Positions 38,103 through 45,611 of a stretch of DNA of 64,000 nt are shown one piece after another (the stretch's first letter is position 1; each line of letters starts with the position of its first letter). Location of the stretch: contig CANBBP010000003.1 of NCBI GenBank assembly GCA_947366895.1, forward strand, positions 62,001 to 126,000. Reading direction: 5' to 3'. The notes beneath the pieces are model-generated. The model saw only the letters and a program-made list of their open reading frames with translations. It ran no database searches and was not told the DNA's origin. Source of the stretch: an uncultured Clostridia bacterium (lineage in GTDB: Bacteria > Bacillota > Clostridia > Christensenellales > UBA1242). Made by a program: the position numbers and the translations under genes.

Positions 38103-39878
38103 TTAATTTCTTATGATTTTTGAACTATTATATAGTTTTATATAATAATCATTTTTTTGTAAAAGTTCATCATGTTTTCCACTTGCCACAATTTCACCAG
38201 AATCTAATAAAAAGATTTTATCGGCATATGTTATAGTTGATAAACGATGTGCTATTAATATTATAGTCATTTTATTTTTAAGTTTTGCTATAACCTTCAT
38301 TATGTCATCTTGGTTGGTGTTATCTAGCGAACTTGTGGCTTCATCAAATATTAAAACTTTTGCCTTTCTACTTAATGCCCTTGCAATACAAAGTTTTTGT
38401 TTTTGGCCTCCTGAAAGTAGGCAAGCATTTTCACCAATGATACTATCAAGTTGTAGAGGTAAATTTATAACAAGGTCATAAATATTTGTTCTTTTTAAAA
38501 GTTTGAATATTTCATCATCAGTTATATTTGGGTTAATAATTTTAAAGTTGTCACGAATGGAAATATTAAAGATATATGGAAATTGATTTACTACTACAAT
38601 GTTTTCTTTTATAAAATCTTTTGAAAGTTCTTCAATGTTAGTTTTATCAAAGTAGATATCTCCACTTGATTTATAATAAAGGTGCGAAATTAAATTTATA
38701 ATTGTACTTTTGCCTGAACCACTTTCGCCAGCAAAAGCAACAGTTTGTTTTGGCATTATTGTAAAGTTTAAATTTTTTAAAACAGGATTATTTTTTTCAT
38801 ATTCAAAATAGACATTTTTAAAGGTGATTTTTCCTGAAAAATTTGTTGGAGAAGAGTCTCCATATTCATCGTAACTATAAACTTTTTTGTTAGTAAGTAA
38901 AAAGATTCTATTTGCATATACACTTGCATTTCCTAAATTTATTTTTAAATCCTCTAATATGGAAGCAAAGTCAAGCACATTATTTTTATATAGAAAACAG
39001 GTGTAAAAAACAAGTGGAGTAATGCATTCAGATTTTAAAAAATAAACGCATAATATAATAAAAATAAAATTACAAATGTATTTCAAAATGTTAGTAAAAT
39101 TAACTAGTCCTATTCCCACATAGTATTCAAGGTTATCTTTTTTGCAATAATCTAATTGATTTTTTTTAAGGTCATCTAATATAGAATTTGTGCAGTTAAG
39201 AACTTTAATATCTTTAACCCCTCTAATAACTTCAATAATTTTAGAATTTACTTTTTCGGCAGAATCTTTAACAGGAGGTTTTAACTTTTTAAAATAATGA
39301 ATACGAATTTTACTTGCTAAAATGGTTATTAAAATTGTTCCAACAAGTATAAGTCCTAAATAAACATTAAAAAAGAAAATATAAATAACGTAAGTTGATT
39401 TTTTAATAAGGTCAACAATTCTTTTAGTAAAGTCTTTAAATTCTTTTGAGATAGAATCTATATCAGAAGTAAGCCTAGTTAAAATTATGCCACTACCCAT
39501 TTTATCATAGCAACCCATTTGAATATCAAGGGAACTTTTTAACACTGTTTGTTGAATATCTATTTTTGTTCGGTTTTCAAGTTGTTTATAGAAATAGGTG
39601 TTAACAATAGAAGTAAGTGCTGTTAATATACTTAGCCCTAAACTTATTAAAGCATACATTATAGCCATATAATAGTCTAAGTCATTCATTAAACTTGTTA
39701 TCATTTTGGCTATGAACATTGCATCAAAAAAATTTAATATTGCCTGAAAAAATAAAAGAGAGATGTATCCTATTAAAAACTTTAAATGCTTTTTATAATA
39801 ATTAAAAAGCATTTTTAAACCATAATTAAATTCTTTCGTACTGTTTTTTGATTTTATATTTATCATATTTTTATCCAA
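38103..39878 (-). CDS. ABC exporter, fused permease and ATPase (half-transporter)
   Basis: 591 aa. Six-helix membrane domain (about 30-320) and nucleotide-binding domain: Walker A AGESGSGKSTI, signature LLSGGQKQKLCIARALS, Walker B VLIFDEATSSLD and AHRLSTI. Type IV (MsbA/LmrA-like) fold acting as a homodimer or with a partner encoded elsewhere. Substrate unknown; lipids, drugs or peptides are usual. No peptidase C39 domain. Confidence 0.92.
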   Translation of the reverse strand: MDKNMINIKSKNSTKEFNYGLKMLFNYYKKHLKFLIGYISLLFFQAILNFFDAMFIAKMITSLMNDLDYYMAIMYALISLGLSILTALTSIVNTYFYKQLENRTKIDIQQTVLKSSLDIQMGCYDKMGSGIILTRLTSDIDSISKEFKDFTKRIVDLIKKSTYVIYIFFFNVYLGLILVGTILITILASKIRIHYFKKLKPPVKDSAEKVNSKIIEVIRGVKDIKVLNCTNSILDDLKKNQLDYCKKDNLEYYVGIGLVNFTNILKYICNFIFIILCVYFLKSECITPLVFYTCFLYKNNVLDFASILEDLKINLGNASVYANRIFLLTNKKVYSYDEYGDSSPTNFSGKITFKNVYFEYEKNNPVLKNLNFTIMPKQTVAFAGESGSGKSTIINLISHLYYKSSGDIYFDKTNIEELSKDFIKENIVVVNQFPYIFNISIRDNFKIINPNITDDEIFKLLKRTNIYDLVINLPLQLDSIIGENACLLSGGQKQKLCIARALSRKAKVLIFDEATSSLDNTNQDDIMKVIAKLKNKMTIILIAHRLSTITYADKIFLLDSGEIVASGKHDELLQKNDYYIKLYNSSKIIRN

Positions 39879-39958
39879 AAGTTTGATTAAATATAATTTT
39901 AAATATTTTTAATTATAAGTAAAGACATTATATTAATAAATTTTAATTTATGAATTAT

Positions 39959-39987
39959 TAAAAATTCTTACCAGTATTCTTGGTAAG
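39959..39987 (-). terminator. Terminator after the gene at 40069
   Basis: CTTACCA / TGGTAAG arms; on the minus strand followed by AATTTTTAAT. Confidence 0.6.
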
Positions 39988-40068
39988 GTTTATTTTAGTA
40001 AAAACCTTTAAAACTTATTAGAACAATATCTTTTATTTTTAATATAGAAAATAATTTGTAATTATTTA

Positions 40069-41247
40069 TTATTGTTCAAATTCAACACTTTCTACTTTAG
40101 GTTGAAAAGATTGCAGATTTTGTAAACTTTCTGATGTGATAGAGGAGGAGGTGGTGGTTTCTATTACGGAAGGTTGACCAGTTGACTCGGATATTAAGGA
40201 GTTATTTATAGGAGTTTGTTCATTTAACTTAAGATATAACTCCTCTTTAATTTGGTTTATTTCACTTTCAAATTCACTACATTGAGAATCAGCCAAAATA
40301 GATTGAGTTTCTTCTAATATAGTATCTAAACTTGGTTTTGGTGTAAAGGAGTCGCTATTTTGATTTTGGATACTATTTGCAATAGAACTTGCTAAAGTAT
40401 TGCCCATAACTTTTGAAACTTCATCTCCGTATATTGGCATCCCTTCTTTATATTTCCAATCAGAATCTCTTGCTGTAATATTGATGAAATGTTCATTATT
40501 TAAATCTTTTGTCATATCAGAAACCAAAACACTTACAGTATGATCATTTTCTTTAAAAGCAATAGTTCCATTTCCTTTATGAATTCTACCCATAAATGTA
40601 TCCATTAAAAATCTATTAGAGATTTCAGCACCATATATAGGACCTAATATATTTTTATCCTTCATTGGTAAAACTTGTAGACCTGTGCAAACATATTCTT
40701 GATAAGGTGCATAAGAAACAGAAAATACTTGGCGGAATGCTTGAGTTGCAGTAGCTTTATCAATACCTAATTCAAGCATTTTGTGAAGACCTCTTCCAAT
40801 TATAGAGCATATTTCTCTTGTACCCCAACAATGCGAAAAGAAAGTAATTTGGTTAAAGTTTTTTATTATTTTATTTTTAGGTAATAAATTTTTGTTTTCA
40901 TCTATACAAAGAGGTAGAAATATTGTTTCGGCAAGTTCGGTTCTTTCTTCTTTAGTTAAAGAACTTGATCTGATGCCTTTATCATCAGCTCTTCCATAGG
41001 CAATACCTATAAAATCTACAGCCTCTGTAGTGGCAAATTCATTTTCTATCGTAGGTTGTTTTATACCAACTAAACTTTGTGCAATTTTACACATGGCATT
41101 TGCATCTTTTGAATCAATTGTAGCATTTCCACCAAAACAAAAAACGGTTGGTTTTGTAACTTTAAAACTTTTAGGGTCTAGATTTTCCCAGTTTTTTTCT
41201 TTTTCAAGATTTCTTCTTCCAATTGAATAATGTTCAAGATATCCCAT
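40069..41247 (-). CDS. Hypothetical protein, possible cytosolic hydrolase or effector
   Basis: 392 aa. No signal peptide or membrane helix. The N-terminal two thirds is well folded: KPTVFCFGGNATIDSKDANA, a middle FNQITFFSHCWGTREICSII and DSDWKYKEGMPIYGDEVS. FFSHCWGT after a beta-strand is reminiscent of the nucleophile elbow of alpha/beta hydrolases with Cys as nucleophile, but the preceding Gly is missing. The last 90 residues are Ser/Thr/Gln-rich and disordered. Family not recognised. It lies just outside the left end of the prophage. Confidence 0.6.
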   Translation of the reverse strand: MGYLEHYSIGRRNLEKEKNWENLDPKSFKVTKPTVFCFGGNATIDSKDANAMCKIAQSLVGIKQPTIENEFATTEAVDFIGIAYGRADDKGIRSSSLTKEERTELAETIFLPLCIDENKNLLPKNKIIKNFNQITFFSHCWGTREICSIIGRGLHKMLELGIDKATATQAFRQVFSVSYAPYQEYVCTGLQVLPMKDKNILGPIYGAEISNRFLMDTFMGRIHKGNGTIAFKENDHTVSVLVSDMTKDLNNEHFINITARDSDWKYKEGMPIYGDEVSKVMGNTLASSIANSIQNQNSDSFTPKPSLDTILEETQSILADSQCSEFESEINQIKEELYLKLNEQTPINNSLISESTGQPSVIETTTSSSITSESLQNLQSFQPKVESVEFEQ

Positions 41248-41350
41248 TTCAAAAACCTTTTAAAATATTTGTATCTAAAATATATAAAATTATTTTAATT
41301 ATAAATTAAAACTTATATTAAAAGTTAAAATAATAAATAATTAAAATTAT

Positions 41351-41391
41351 AAAAAAGATACCCAACTGAATATTTAGTTCAGTTGGATATC
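41351..41391 (-). terminator. Original terminator of the tRNA-Glu operon, displaced by the prophage
   Basis: Minus-strand stem GATATCCAACTGAA / TTCAGTTGGGTATC (14 pairs counting one G-U that is a mismatch on the plus strand) followed by six T's. It sits 3 bases outside attL. It ends no leftward protein gene, but would lie immediately downstream of tRNA-Glu if the prophage were removed. Confidence 0.8.
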
Positions 41392-41394
41392 GAC

Positions 41395-41422
41395 TGGTGA
41401 TCCCGACGGGATTCGAACCCAT
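41395..41422. repeat. attL: 28-bp copy of the tRNA-Glu 3' end
   Basis: Identical to 53917-53944. It contains only the T-arm and acceptor part of tRNA-Glu, ending TGGTGATCCC in plus orientation, so it is the copy without tRNA function. Confidence 0.92.
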
Positions 41423-41467
41423 TTATAAAAACGCTACATACCGCTTAAATACTGAACTTTTTATAAA

Positions 41468-41489
41468 ATTCTACTCAAATTCTACTCAA
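41468..41489 (+). repeat. Left integrase arm-site candidate: two tandem ATTCTACTCAA
   Basis: Two direct 11-bp copies (41468-41478 and 41479-41489). The same tandem pair in the same orientation occurs at 53811-53832 near attR, inside the end of the integrase gene. Paired direct repeats near both ends are the usual form of integrase arm-binding sites. Confidence 0.6.
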
Positions 41490-41574
41490 TTTTTATTAAT
41501 TTCCAATTTACCCCTATTGATTGACAAACCGCCTCTATTATGCTTACACGAAAGAAAAAGGAGGTGTTATCATT

Positions 41575-41655
41575 ATGTTTATGTTCCAACTCACCCTTGT
41601 AACATTACAAATCATATTAACCATTTTACAAATAGTTAAAGACCTTAAACAATAA
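41575..41655 (+). CDS. 26-residue hydrophobic peptide, possible type I toxin
   Basis: MFMFQLTLVTLQIILTILQI followed by VKDLKQ: one membrane helix with a short charged tail. A perfect AAAGGAGGTG ribosome site precedes ATG 41575, so it is very likely translated. A hairpin ATGCTATC/GATAGCAT follows at once. Peptide length, topology and the apparent antisense promoter match type I toxin-antitoxin systems (TxpA/BsrG or holin-like toxin style) found in Firmicutes prophages. Function inferred. Confidence 0.6.
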   Translation: MFMFQLTLVTLQIILTILQIVKDLKQ

Positions 41656-41686
41656 TGCTATCACTTCCTTAACAAGAAGATAGCAT
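41655..41686 (+). terminator. Hairpin after the small peptide gene
   Basis: ATGCTATC / GATAGCAT arms beginning at the stop codon. There is no strong T-run, so it may protect or fold the mRNA rather than terminate; the antisense -10 lies inside it. Confidence 0.5.
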
Positions 41687-41756
41687 AACATAGACAATTT
41701 GTCAATCAACCACCTGAACCAGCCCCTAGCCAATGTATATTTTTATAAAAAATAAA

Positions 41757-41780
41757 GGCAGTTAATAACTGCCTTTTTTT
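41757..41780. terminator. Bidirectional terminator in the prophage left end
   Basis: Perfect GGCAGTTA-A-TAACTGCC followed by seven T's, with an A-rich left flank. It separates the rightward peptide unit from the leftward replication genes and overlaps the stop of the 55-residue ORF. Confidence 0.85.
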
Positions 41781-41946
41781 ATCTTAAGTAAACATTAAAT
41801 GTAAGTTTATAATTCCAATCTATATCCTCAATATCTTCTAGTTTGCACTTCAAATATTTACAAGCATATTCTTTAATTACTTTAATAGAAAAATTACTTG
41901 CTTTTATTTTCAAATACTCTTGATAAGTTATTTTTACTTGTTTCAT
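41779..41946 (-). CDS. 55-residue phage protein of unknown function
   Basis: MKQVKITYQEYLKIKASNFS ... CKYLKCKLEDIEDIDWNYKL TFNVYLR. Basic, no membrane helix, two Cys three apart. AGAGGA lies 8 bases before ATG 41946. It is the last gene of the leftward replication operon and ends in the terminator. Not recognised. Confidence 0.6.
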   Translation of the reverse strand: MKQVKITYQEYLKIKASNFSIKVIKEYACKYLKCKLEDIEDIDWNYKLTFNVYLR

Positions 41947-41970
41947 TTTTTAAATCCTCTAATATAAAAA

Positions 41971-42174
41971 CTATTTATTTTTTTTCTTGTAACAACTGCA
42001 GGTGCTACACATAACCCTATCACCCCGTTATAAAGTCCAACCAATTGAACGAACTGCATTTCTGCGATTATATATTGTATGGTTAAGGGAATTATCAATT
42101 TGTTCAACACGACCACAATAATCACAAGTAATGCGATAAAATGTAACAATAATAGTATTCGTTTCTACTCCCAA
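41971..42174 (-). pseudogene. Zinc-ribbon-like phage protein interrupted by an in-frame TAA
   Basis: From TTG 42174 (SD AAAGGAG, 7-base spacing): MGVETNTIIVTFYRITCDYC GRVEQ ... AVRSIGWTL, then TAA at 42030-42028, then in the same frame RGDRVMCSTCSCYKKKNK. The first CxxC (CDYC) and the second (CSTC), about 40 residues apart, would make one zinc site, and they are on opposite sides of the stop. Truncated product: 48 aa with one CxxC. A 68-codon ORF in another frame (to 41943) lacks a ribosome site and is not preferred. Confidence 0.6.
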
Positions 42175-42187
42175 AATTCAACTCCTT

Positions 42188-42442
42188 TTATCTATTAAAC
42201 ATCACTCTAGGGAAATGACAATCAACTATTTTTAATTCAAATGCTAAATAATCCAATAAAATATCAAACTCAATATAATTATTAATTTTTACTTTTATAG
42301 TCTTTTTATTTCTAAGAAAAATTCTTAACTTTTGCTTTTTTTCACTAACTTTAATAAAAACTATATCTTTTATAACAAACGCATAATTTCCAATAACAAC
42401 ACAATTACATTTTTTATTTTTTAATTCAATATTACTCAACAT
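42188..42442 (-). CDS. 84-residue phage protein of unknown function
   Basis: Lys- and Ile-rich, mostly predicted beta: NKKCNCVVIGNYAFVIKDIV, then KKQKLRIFLRNKKTIKVKIN. It overlaps the end of the Rep gene by 11 bases, so it is coupled to Rep translation. No motif recognised. Confidence 0.65.
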   Translation of the reverse strand: MLSNIELKNKKCNCVVIGNYAFVIKDIVFIKVSEKKQKLRIFLRNKKTIKVKINNYIEFDILLDYLAFELKIVDCHFPRVMFNR

Positions 42443-43454
42443 TAATCTCCTTATTTATAATTTTGTTATATTCTTTTTCATCCAGCCAAATGCTATATAA
42501 TTTATCTTTTTCAACAAATCTAGCCACATTCAATAAATTACATTCTTGTAAAATTCTTTGTTTCTCTTCATTAGTATGATAAGAACAAAAAGAGTTGCCA
42601 ACTTTACAATTTCTAGTATGATAATAACTTTTCTTGTTATATTTTACACAACTTTCTTTGCCCATATATTTACCCATATAGTTTGCAATTTGTAACTTAT
42701 CACCCTTTCGCATTTTAACAATAGTAACAAGTCCTTTATCATAAATGGAAGTATCAAAGTTGTATATTTGGTCGCCAAAATCAGTATATAAATAATCGCA
42801 ATAACATTCATTTTCTTTGCCTCTATATTCAATCTTTGAGTTAACTGCACGAGTTAAATATTTATCAAAATTACAACCGCCAATTAAACCGTGAAAATGC
42901 AAACCGCCTTTTTTATGATATTCTGGAACTACAATAATATAAATATCTTTAAAATTATATTGCAATTTTTCTCTAAAACTTTTCCAAATATTTTTAACAA
43001 CTTCATCATCATATTTATTAATAATTTTTGTATTTTCAATAGTTATTGTAACCCAATAATTCCATTCATTAGAATTAATTATTGAATACATATTTTGTAG
43101 ACCTCGTTTACGACTATCTTTTAAACGATTAAGCAAAGCAAATATTAATTCTTCATTTTCATTTTTAGGAACAAGAACCCCATTACTATCATATATAAAT
43201 TTTCTAGTCCTATCGACATTCTCGTTAACTTCAATTCCGCCTCTTTGCCAAAATGCATCTTTAAAAATTAGTATTTCTTTTTTATCTCCATAATCGTGAA
43301 CTACTACATTAGCCTTATATTTTCTTTGATAATCACACTTTAAAAATTTAGGACAGGTAAAGTTAGGGCTATGATTAATACAATACATACAAGCATTATA
43401 ATCTTTAATCACAGGTAAAGAAGGTAATTCCTCTAATTCATTTTCATTTTTCAA
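42432..43454 (-). CDS. HUH rolling-circle replication initiator (phage Rep)
   Basis: 340 aa from TTG 43454, set by a GGGGG ribosome site 6 bases upstream; no in-frame ATG nearby. An N-terminal Cys cluster (CMYC...CPKFLKC) precedes motif 1 (WVTITI, about 134-139), motif 2 GGLHFHGLIGG with His186 and His188 (metal ligands), and motif 3 IANYMGKYMGKE with Tyr259 and Tyr263. The YxxKYxxK form is like Rep proteins of small ssDNA phages (gokushovirus VP4, inovirus pII). It would nick the double-strand origin and start rolling-circle replication. Confidence 0.85.
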   Translation of the reverse strand: MKNENELEELPSLPVIKDYNACMYCINHSPNFTCPKFLKCDYQRKYKANVVVHDYGDKKEILIFKDAFWQRGGIEVNENVDRTRKFIYDSNGVLVPKNENEELIFALLNRLKDSRKRGLQNMYSIINSNEWNYWVTITIENTKIINKYDDEVVKNIWKSFREKLQYNFKDIYIIVVPEYHKKGGLHFHGLIGGCNFDKYLTRAVNSKIEYRGKENECYCDYLYTDFGDQIYNFDTSIYDKGLVTIVKMRKGDKLQIANYMGKYMGKESCVKYNKKSYYHTRNCKVGNSFCSYHTNEEKQRILQECNLLNVARFVEKDKLYSIWLDEKEYNKIINKEINVE

Positions 43455-43845
43455 AGTTAACCCCCTTTTTTAATTTTTCCGTTTAAGTGTCCCCATTATC
43501 AAGTAAAGGGGACACTTGATTTTTTCTTTTTTGTCAAACTTTCGCCAAAGGTCCGGCAGGCTCGGACCCTTTGGCGAAATAGATTTTGTAAATTCTTTAA
43601 TTATCAAATTAAAGGTCTTTTATTATAATCAGGCTTTGCCCGATACCCACAAGGGAACTAGTCCCCTTGACCCCATTTTTATATTCGCCATTTTTGGCAA
43701 CCCTTCCCGGAACTATGTTCGGGGAAGGGAACAAATATTGTTTTATCGTTAATGTTTATCAAGGGGCGAACATAAAGCACCCCTCAAGTTTGCAATTCGT
43801 GTTTATCCTTCTCCTTATCCTTGACAAACTTAGTTTAAGCAAATA
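43455..43845. other. Phage intergenic region with five strong hairpins (origin/packaging candidate)
   Basis: The most GC-rich noncoding part of the window. Stems: AAGTGTCCCC/GGGGACACTT (43485-43517); a 15-bp stem starting TTCGCCAAAGG (43541-43578) with one bulge; CAAGGG...CCCTTG (43650-43669); CCCTTCCC...GGGAAGGG (43701-43729, 12 pairs and one mismatch); AGGGG/CCCCT (about 43762-43783). This resembles the intergenic region of filamentous phages, which carries the plus and minus strand origins and the packaging signal. Which hairpin does what is not determined. Two ORFs crossing it are judged artefacts. Confidence 0.65.
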
Positions 43846-44283
43846 TTATTCTTCTTCATTGTCAACAGGTGGAAGTGAACAAGGCTTAGTTATCTCGCAA
43901 GTAATAGCTTGTTGATTATCATTATCTATTTTAGAATAATTTTCAAGTTCATTTTTCTTTTTTTCTTCTAACTTTTGTAATTCTTGTTGTTTAATCTTTT
44001 GCCATAAAGTTCTATGAAACATTTTCCAAATAAAACTATGTGGCATTGTTTCTATAGCAAACTTAAGAGCATACTCATTTTTAATTTTTAAGATAATAAG
44101 CCTTATTTCTTTCTTTTCTTTAATTTTTAAAGGCTTATCATATAAAGAAGTATATTTCATTAAAGTATCTTCAACGAACTTAATAAAAGCAGTAGAAGGG
44201 TTTTGTACTTCAAAAGAAGTTTGTAATTTTCCGTACTCTTCATAAATAAACTGAGTCAAATCTTCAAAACTTTTAATTTCCAT
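43846..44283 (-). CDS. Phage protein of unknown function, next to the Zot ATPase
   Basis: 145 aa from ATG 44283 (a TTG at 44292 is an alternative). All-helical and charged; the C-terminal third is coiled-coil-like (QKIKQQELQKLEEKKKNELE) and ends in an acidic tail. The start is within 2 bases of the Zot stop codon, so the two are translationally coupled. It may be an assembly partner; no family recognised. Confidence 0.65.
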   Translation of the reverse strand: MEIKSFEDLTQFIYEEYGKLQTSFEVQNPSTAFIKFVEDTLMKYTSLYDKPLKIKEKKEIRLIILKIKNEYALKFAIETMPHSFIWKMFHRTLWQKIKQQELQKLEEKKKNELENYSKIDNDNQQAITCEITKPCSLPPVDNEEE

Positions 44284-44284
44284 T

Positions 44285-45148
44285 TTAAGCAATCATTCCT
44301 TTCCTTGTTTTTAAAATCATTTTATCGTAATCGGCATTTTTCAAATACCCTTGAGGTGCAGTAAAGTAATGTTCATTATTGTATTCAACAAAACTATCAC
44401 GAGTAAATTGGTATCCCTCTTCAGTAAAGTAATCATATGCACAATTAGTTTGTCCTAAAAAGAAAGTAGGCTTTTTAGAATGTGTATCATAATAAGACCA
44501 AACTGGGAGAGAAGTTGATTCAGTTATTACTTCACCGAAATTAACACTACCATATTTATCACAATTAAGCATATACTCTTCAGCAGTATCACAGGAATTG
44601 AATACTCTATATTGCCAAGTGATTTTTTCAATAATTCCATAAATATTTTTTTGTAAATCTATACTATCAATAACAATACATTTATCAGCAATAGCACGAA
44701 TATTAACATCAATATTACCAAGTCTTTGACAAGTCATATAAATATCGTAATCATTATGGCGATGGAACTGGTACCACCTGTAAACCTCTTCACGCAAAAA
44801 TTTTGATATTCTGCTATCGTAATATATTTGTGCCTCATCCAAAAATATTTTTGCAAAAGGGGGCAAAAACTTTGTTTTAAAAAATGGATTAGGTAAGCCA
44901 ATTTCAAAACCATTAACTTCATAACTTTTAATTCTCTTACCAATATGTAAAGCACAATCACTAAAACAAGTATGTTTTTGTGGTGGCGGTTCTAATAAAT
45001 TAAAACCGCCATCACGCAATACATTCAATTCCTTATTACAATTTCTCCAATCTGCAAAACCGCTATCAATAACTCTTTTTGCGAATATATAAGCAAGAAA
45101 CATTGACTTACCAACACCAGGCTTACCAGATATAATTGTTACTGGCAT
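44285..45148 (-). CDS. Zot/pI-like filamentous phage assembly ATPase
   Basis: 287 aa. Begins directly with a P-loop: MPVTIISGKPGVGKSMFLAY (Gly8-Ser15). Walker B is AKIFLDEAQIYYDSR (about 93-107), followed by WYQFHRHNDYDIYMTCQRLG NIDVNIRAIADK, the Zot-family block with Q and R sensor residues. This is the hallmark inovirus morphogenesis protein, powering phage extrusion. Unlike typical Zot/pI, I see no membrane helix or extracellular tail, and no secretin partner. It overlaps the upstream gene by 10 bases. Confidence 0.85.
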   Translation of the reverse strand: MPVTIISGKPGVGKSMFLAYIFAKRVIDSGFADWRNCNKELNVLRDGGFNLLEPPPQKHTCFSDCALHIGKRIKSYEVNGFEIGLPNPFFKTKFLPPFAKIFLDEAQIYYDSRISKFLREEVYRWYQFHRHNDYDIYMTCQRLGNIDVNIRAIADKCIVIDSIDLQKNIYGIIEKITWQYRVFNSCDTAEEYMLNCDKYGSVNFGEVITESTSLPVWSYYDTHSKKPTFFLGQTNCAYDYFTEEGYQFTRDSFVEYNNEHYFTAPQGYLKNADYDKMILKTRKGMIA

Positions 45149-45450
45149 AAATTATTCTTCTTTTTTTTTACCAAATAAACAACTTTTGTATTTTTATTAT
45201 TTAAAGTTTTAACAATTTCATTTTTAGTCTTTTTTGATAATTTACAAGTATCTTCTACAAACTTTATATTTTCTCCTTGTTTATTTGTTATAGTTACAAA
45301 AGTTGAAGTACCTTTATCTATTTTACCAAAATAATCAAATTCTTTTTTTAAAACAAATTTACCTTTTTTATCTTTTTCCCAAACATCCTTTGATTTTTTA
45401 ACTTCTAAATTAACCATATCTTGTTTTTTTGGTTGAAATTTCCTTGACAA
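45139..45450 (-). CDS. Basic phage protein upstream of Zot, unknown function
   Basis: 103 aa from TTG 45450 with a perfect GGAGG 7 bases upstream. Highly Lys-rich; central segment KKEFDYFGKIDKGTSTFVTI TNKQGENIKFVEDT suggests a small beta domain. It overlaps the Zot start. Possibly nucleic-acid binding because of charge; unproven. Confidence 0.65.
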   Translation of the reverse strand: MSRKFQPKKQDMVNLEVKKSKDVWEKDKKGKFVLKKEFDYFGKIDKGTSTFVTITNKQGENIKFVEDTCKLSKKTKNEIVKTLNNKNTKVVYLVKKKKNNLCQ

Positions 45451-45570
45451 TTTTTTACCTCCGTATATAATTTATTTAACCTAGATGGTCTTAATTGACA
45501 GGTTGGCAATTCGTACAACCCATACAACAAAGGTATATAGGTTAGAAATTTTGAGCCAGTTTGTTGTATT

Positions 45571-45600
45571 AAAAGTCTTAACTTTTGTTAAGGCTTTTTA
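45571..45600. terminator. Terminator between the virion-protein operon and the assembly operon
   Basis: AAAAGTCTTAAC / GTTAAGGCTTTT with TTTT loop; T-run to the right and A-rich left. On the minus strand it ends the operon of the 712-residue protein. Confidence 0.75.
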
Positions 45601-45611
45601 TTTTTTTCTTA

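Larger units (their letters stand above)
41521..41702. promoter_or_regulatory. Convergent promoters around the small peptide gene
   Basis: Rightward: TTGACA (41521-41526), 17 bases, TTACAC with an extended TGC. Leftward: TTGACA (41702-41697 on the minus strand), 17 bases, TATCTT preceded by TGC. Both lie in an inverted repeat TTGATTGACAAA / TTTGTCAATCAA, and both spacers end TTATGC. The leftward transcript would be antisense to the peptide mRNA. Confidence 0.5.

Noticed and set aside
41397..41639. 80-codon rightward ORF starting in attL
   Set aside because: It starts inside the tRNA fragment without a ribosome site and covers the arm-site repeats and promoter; its FYSNSTQ match to the integrase tail comes from the shared DNA repeats.
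41943..42149. 68-codon leftward ORF with hydrophobic start
   Set aside because: No ribosome site; it overlaps in another frame the zinc-ribbon-like frame, which has a strong site and CxxC motifs.
42432..43454. Gokushovirus-like Rep as evidence for a microvirus prophage
   Set aside because: No VP1 major capsid or VP2 pilot gene is present; the Zot-type ATPase and small membrane protein indicate a filamentous phage.
43516..43915. Two rightward ORFs of 78 and 82 codons in the phage intergenic region
   Set aside because: They cross the perfect hairpins, have no ribosome site, and one runs antisense into the 145-residue gene. The region is better explained as structured noncoding DNA.
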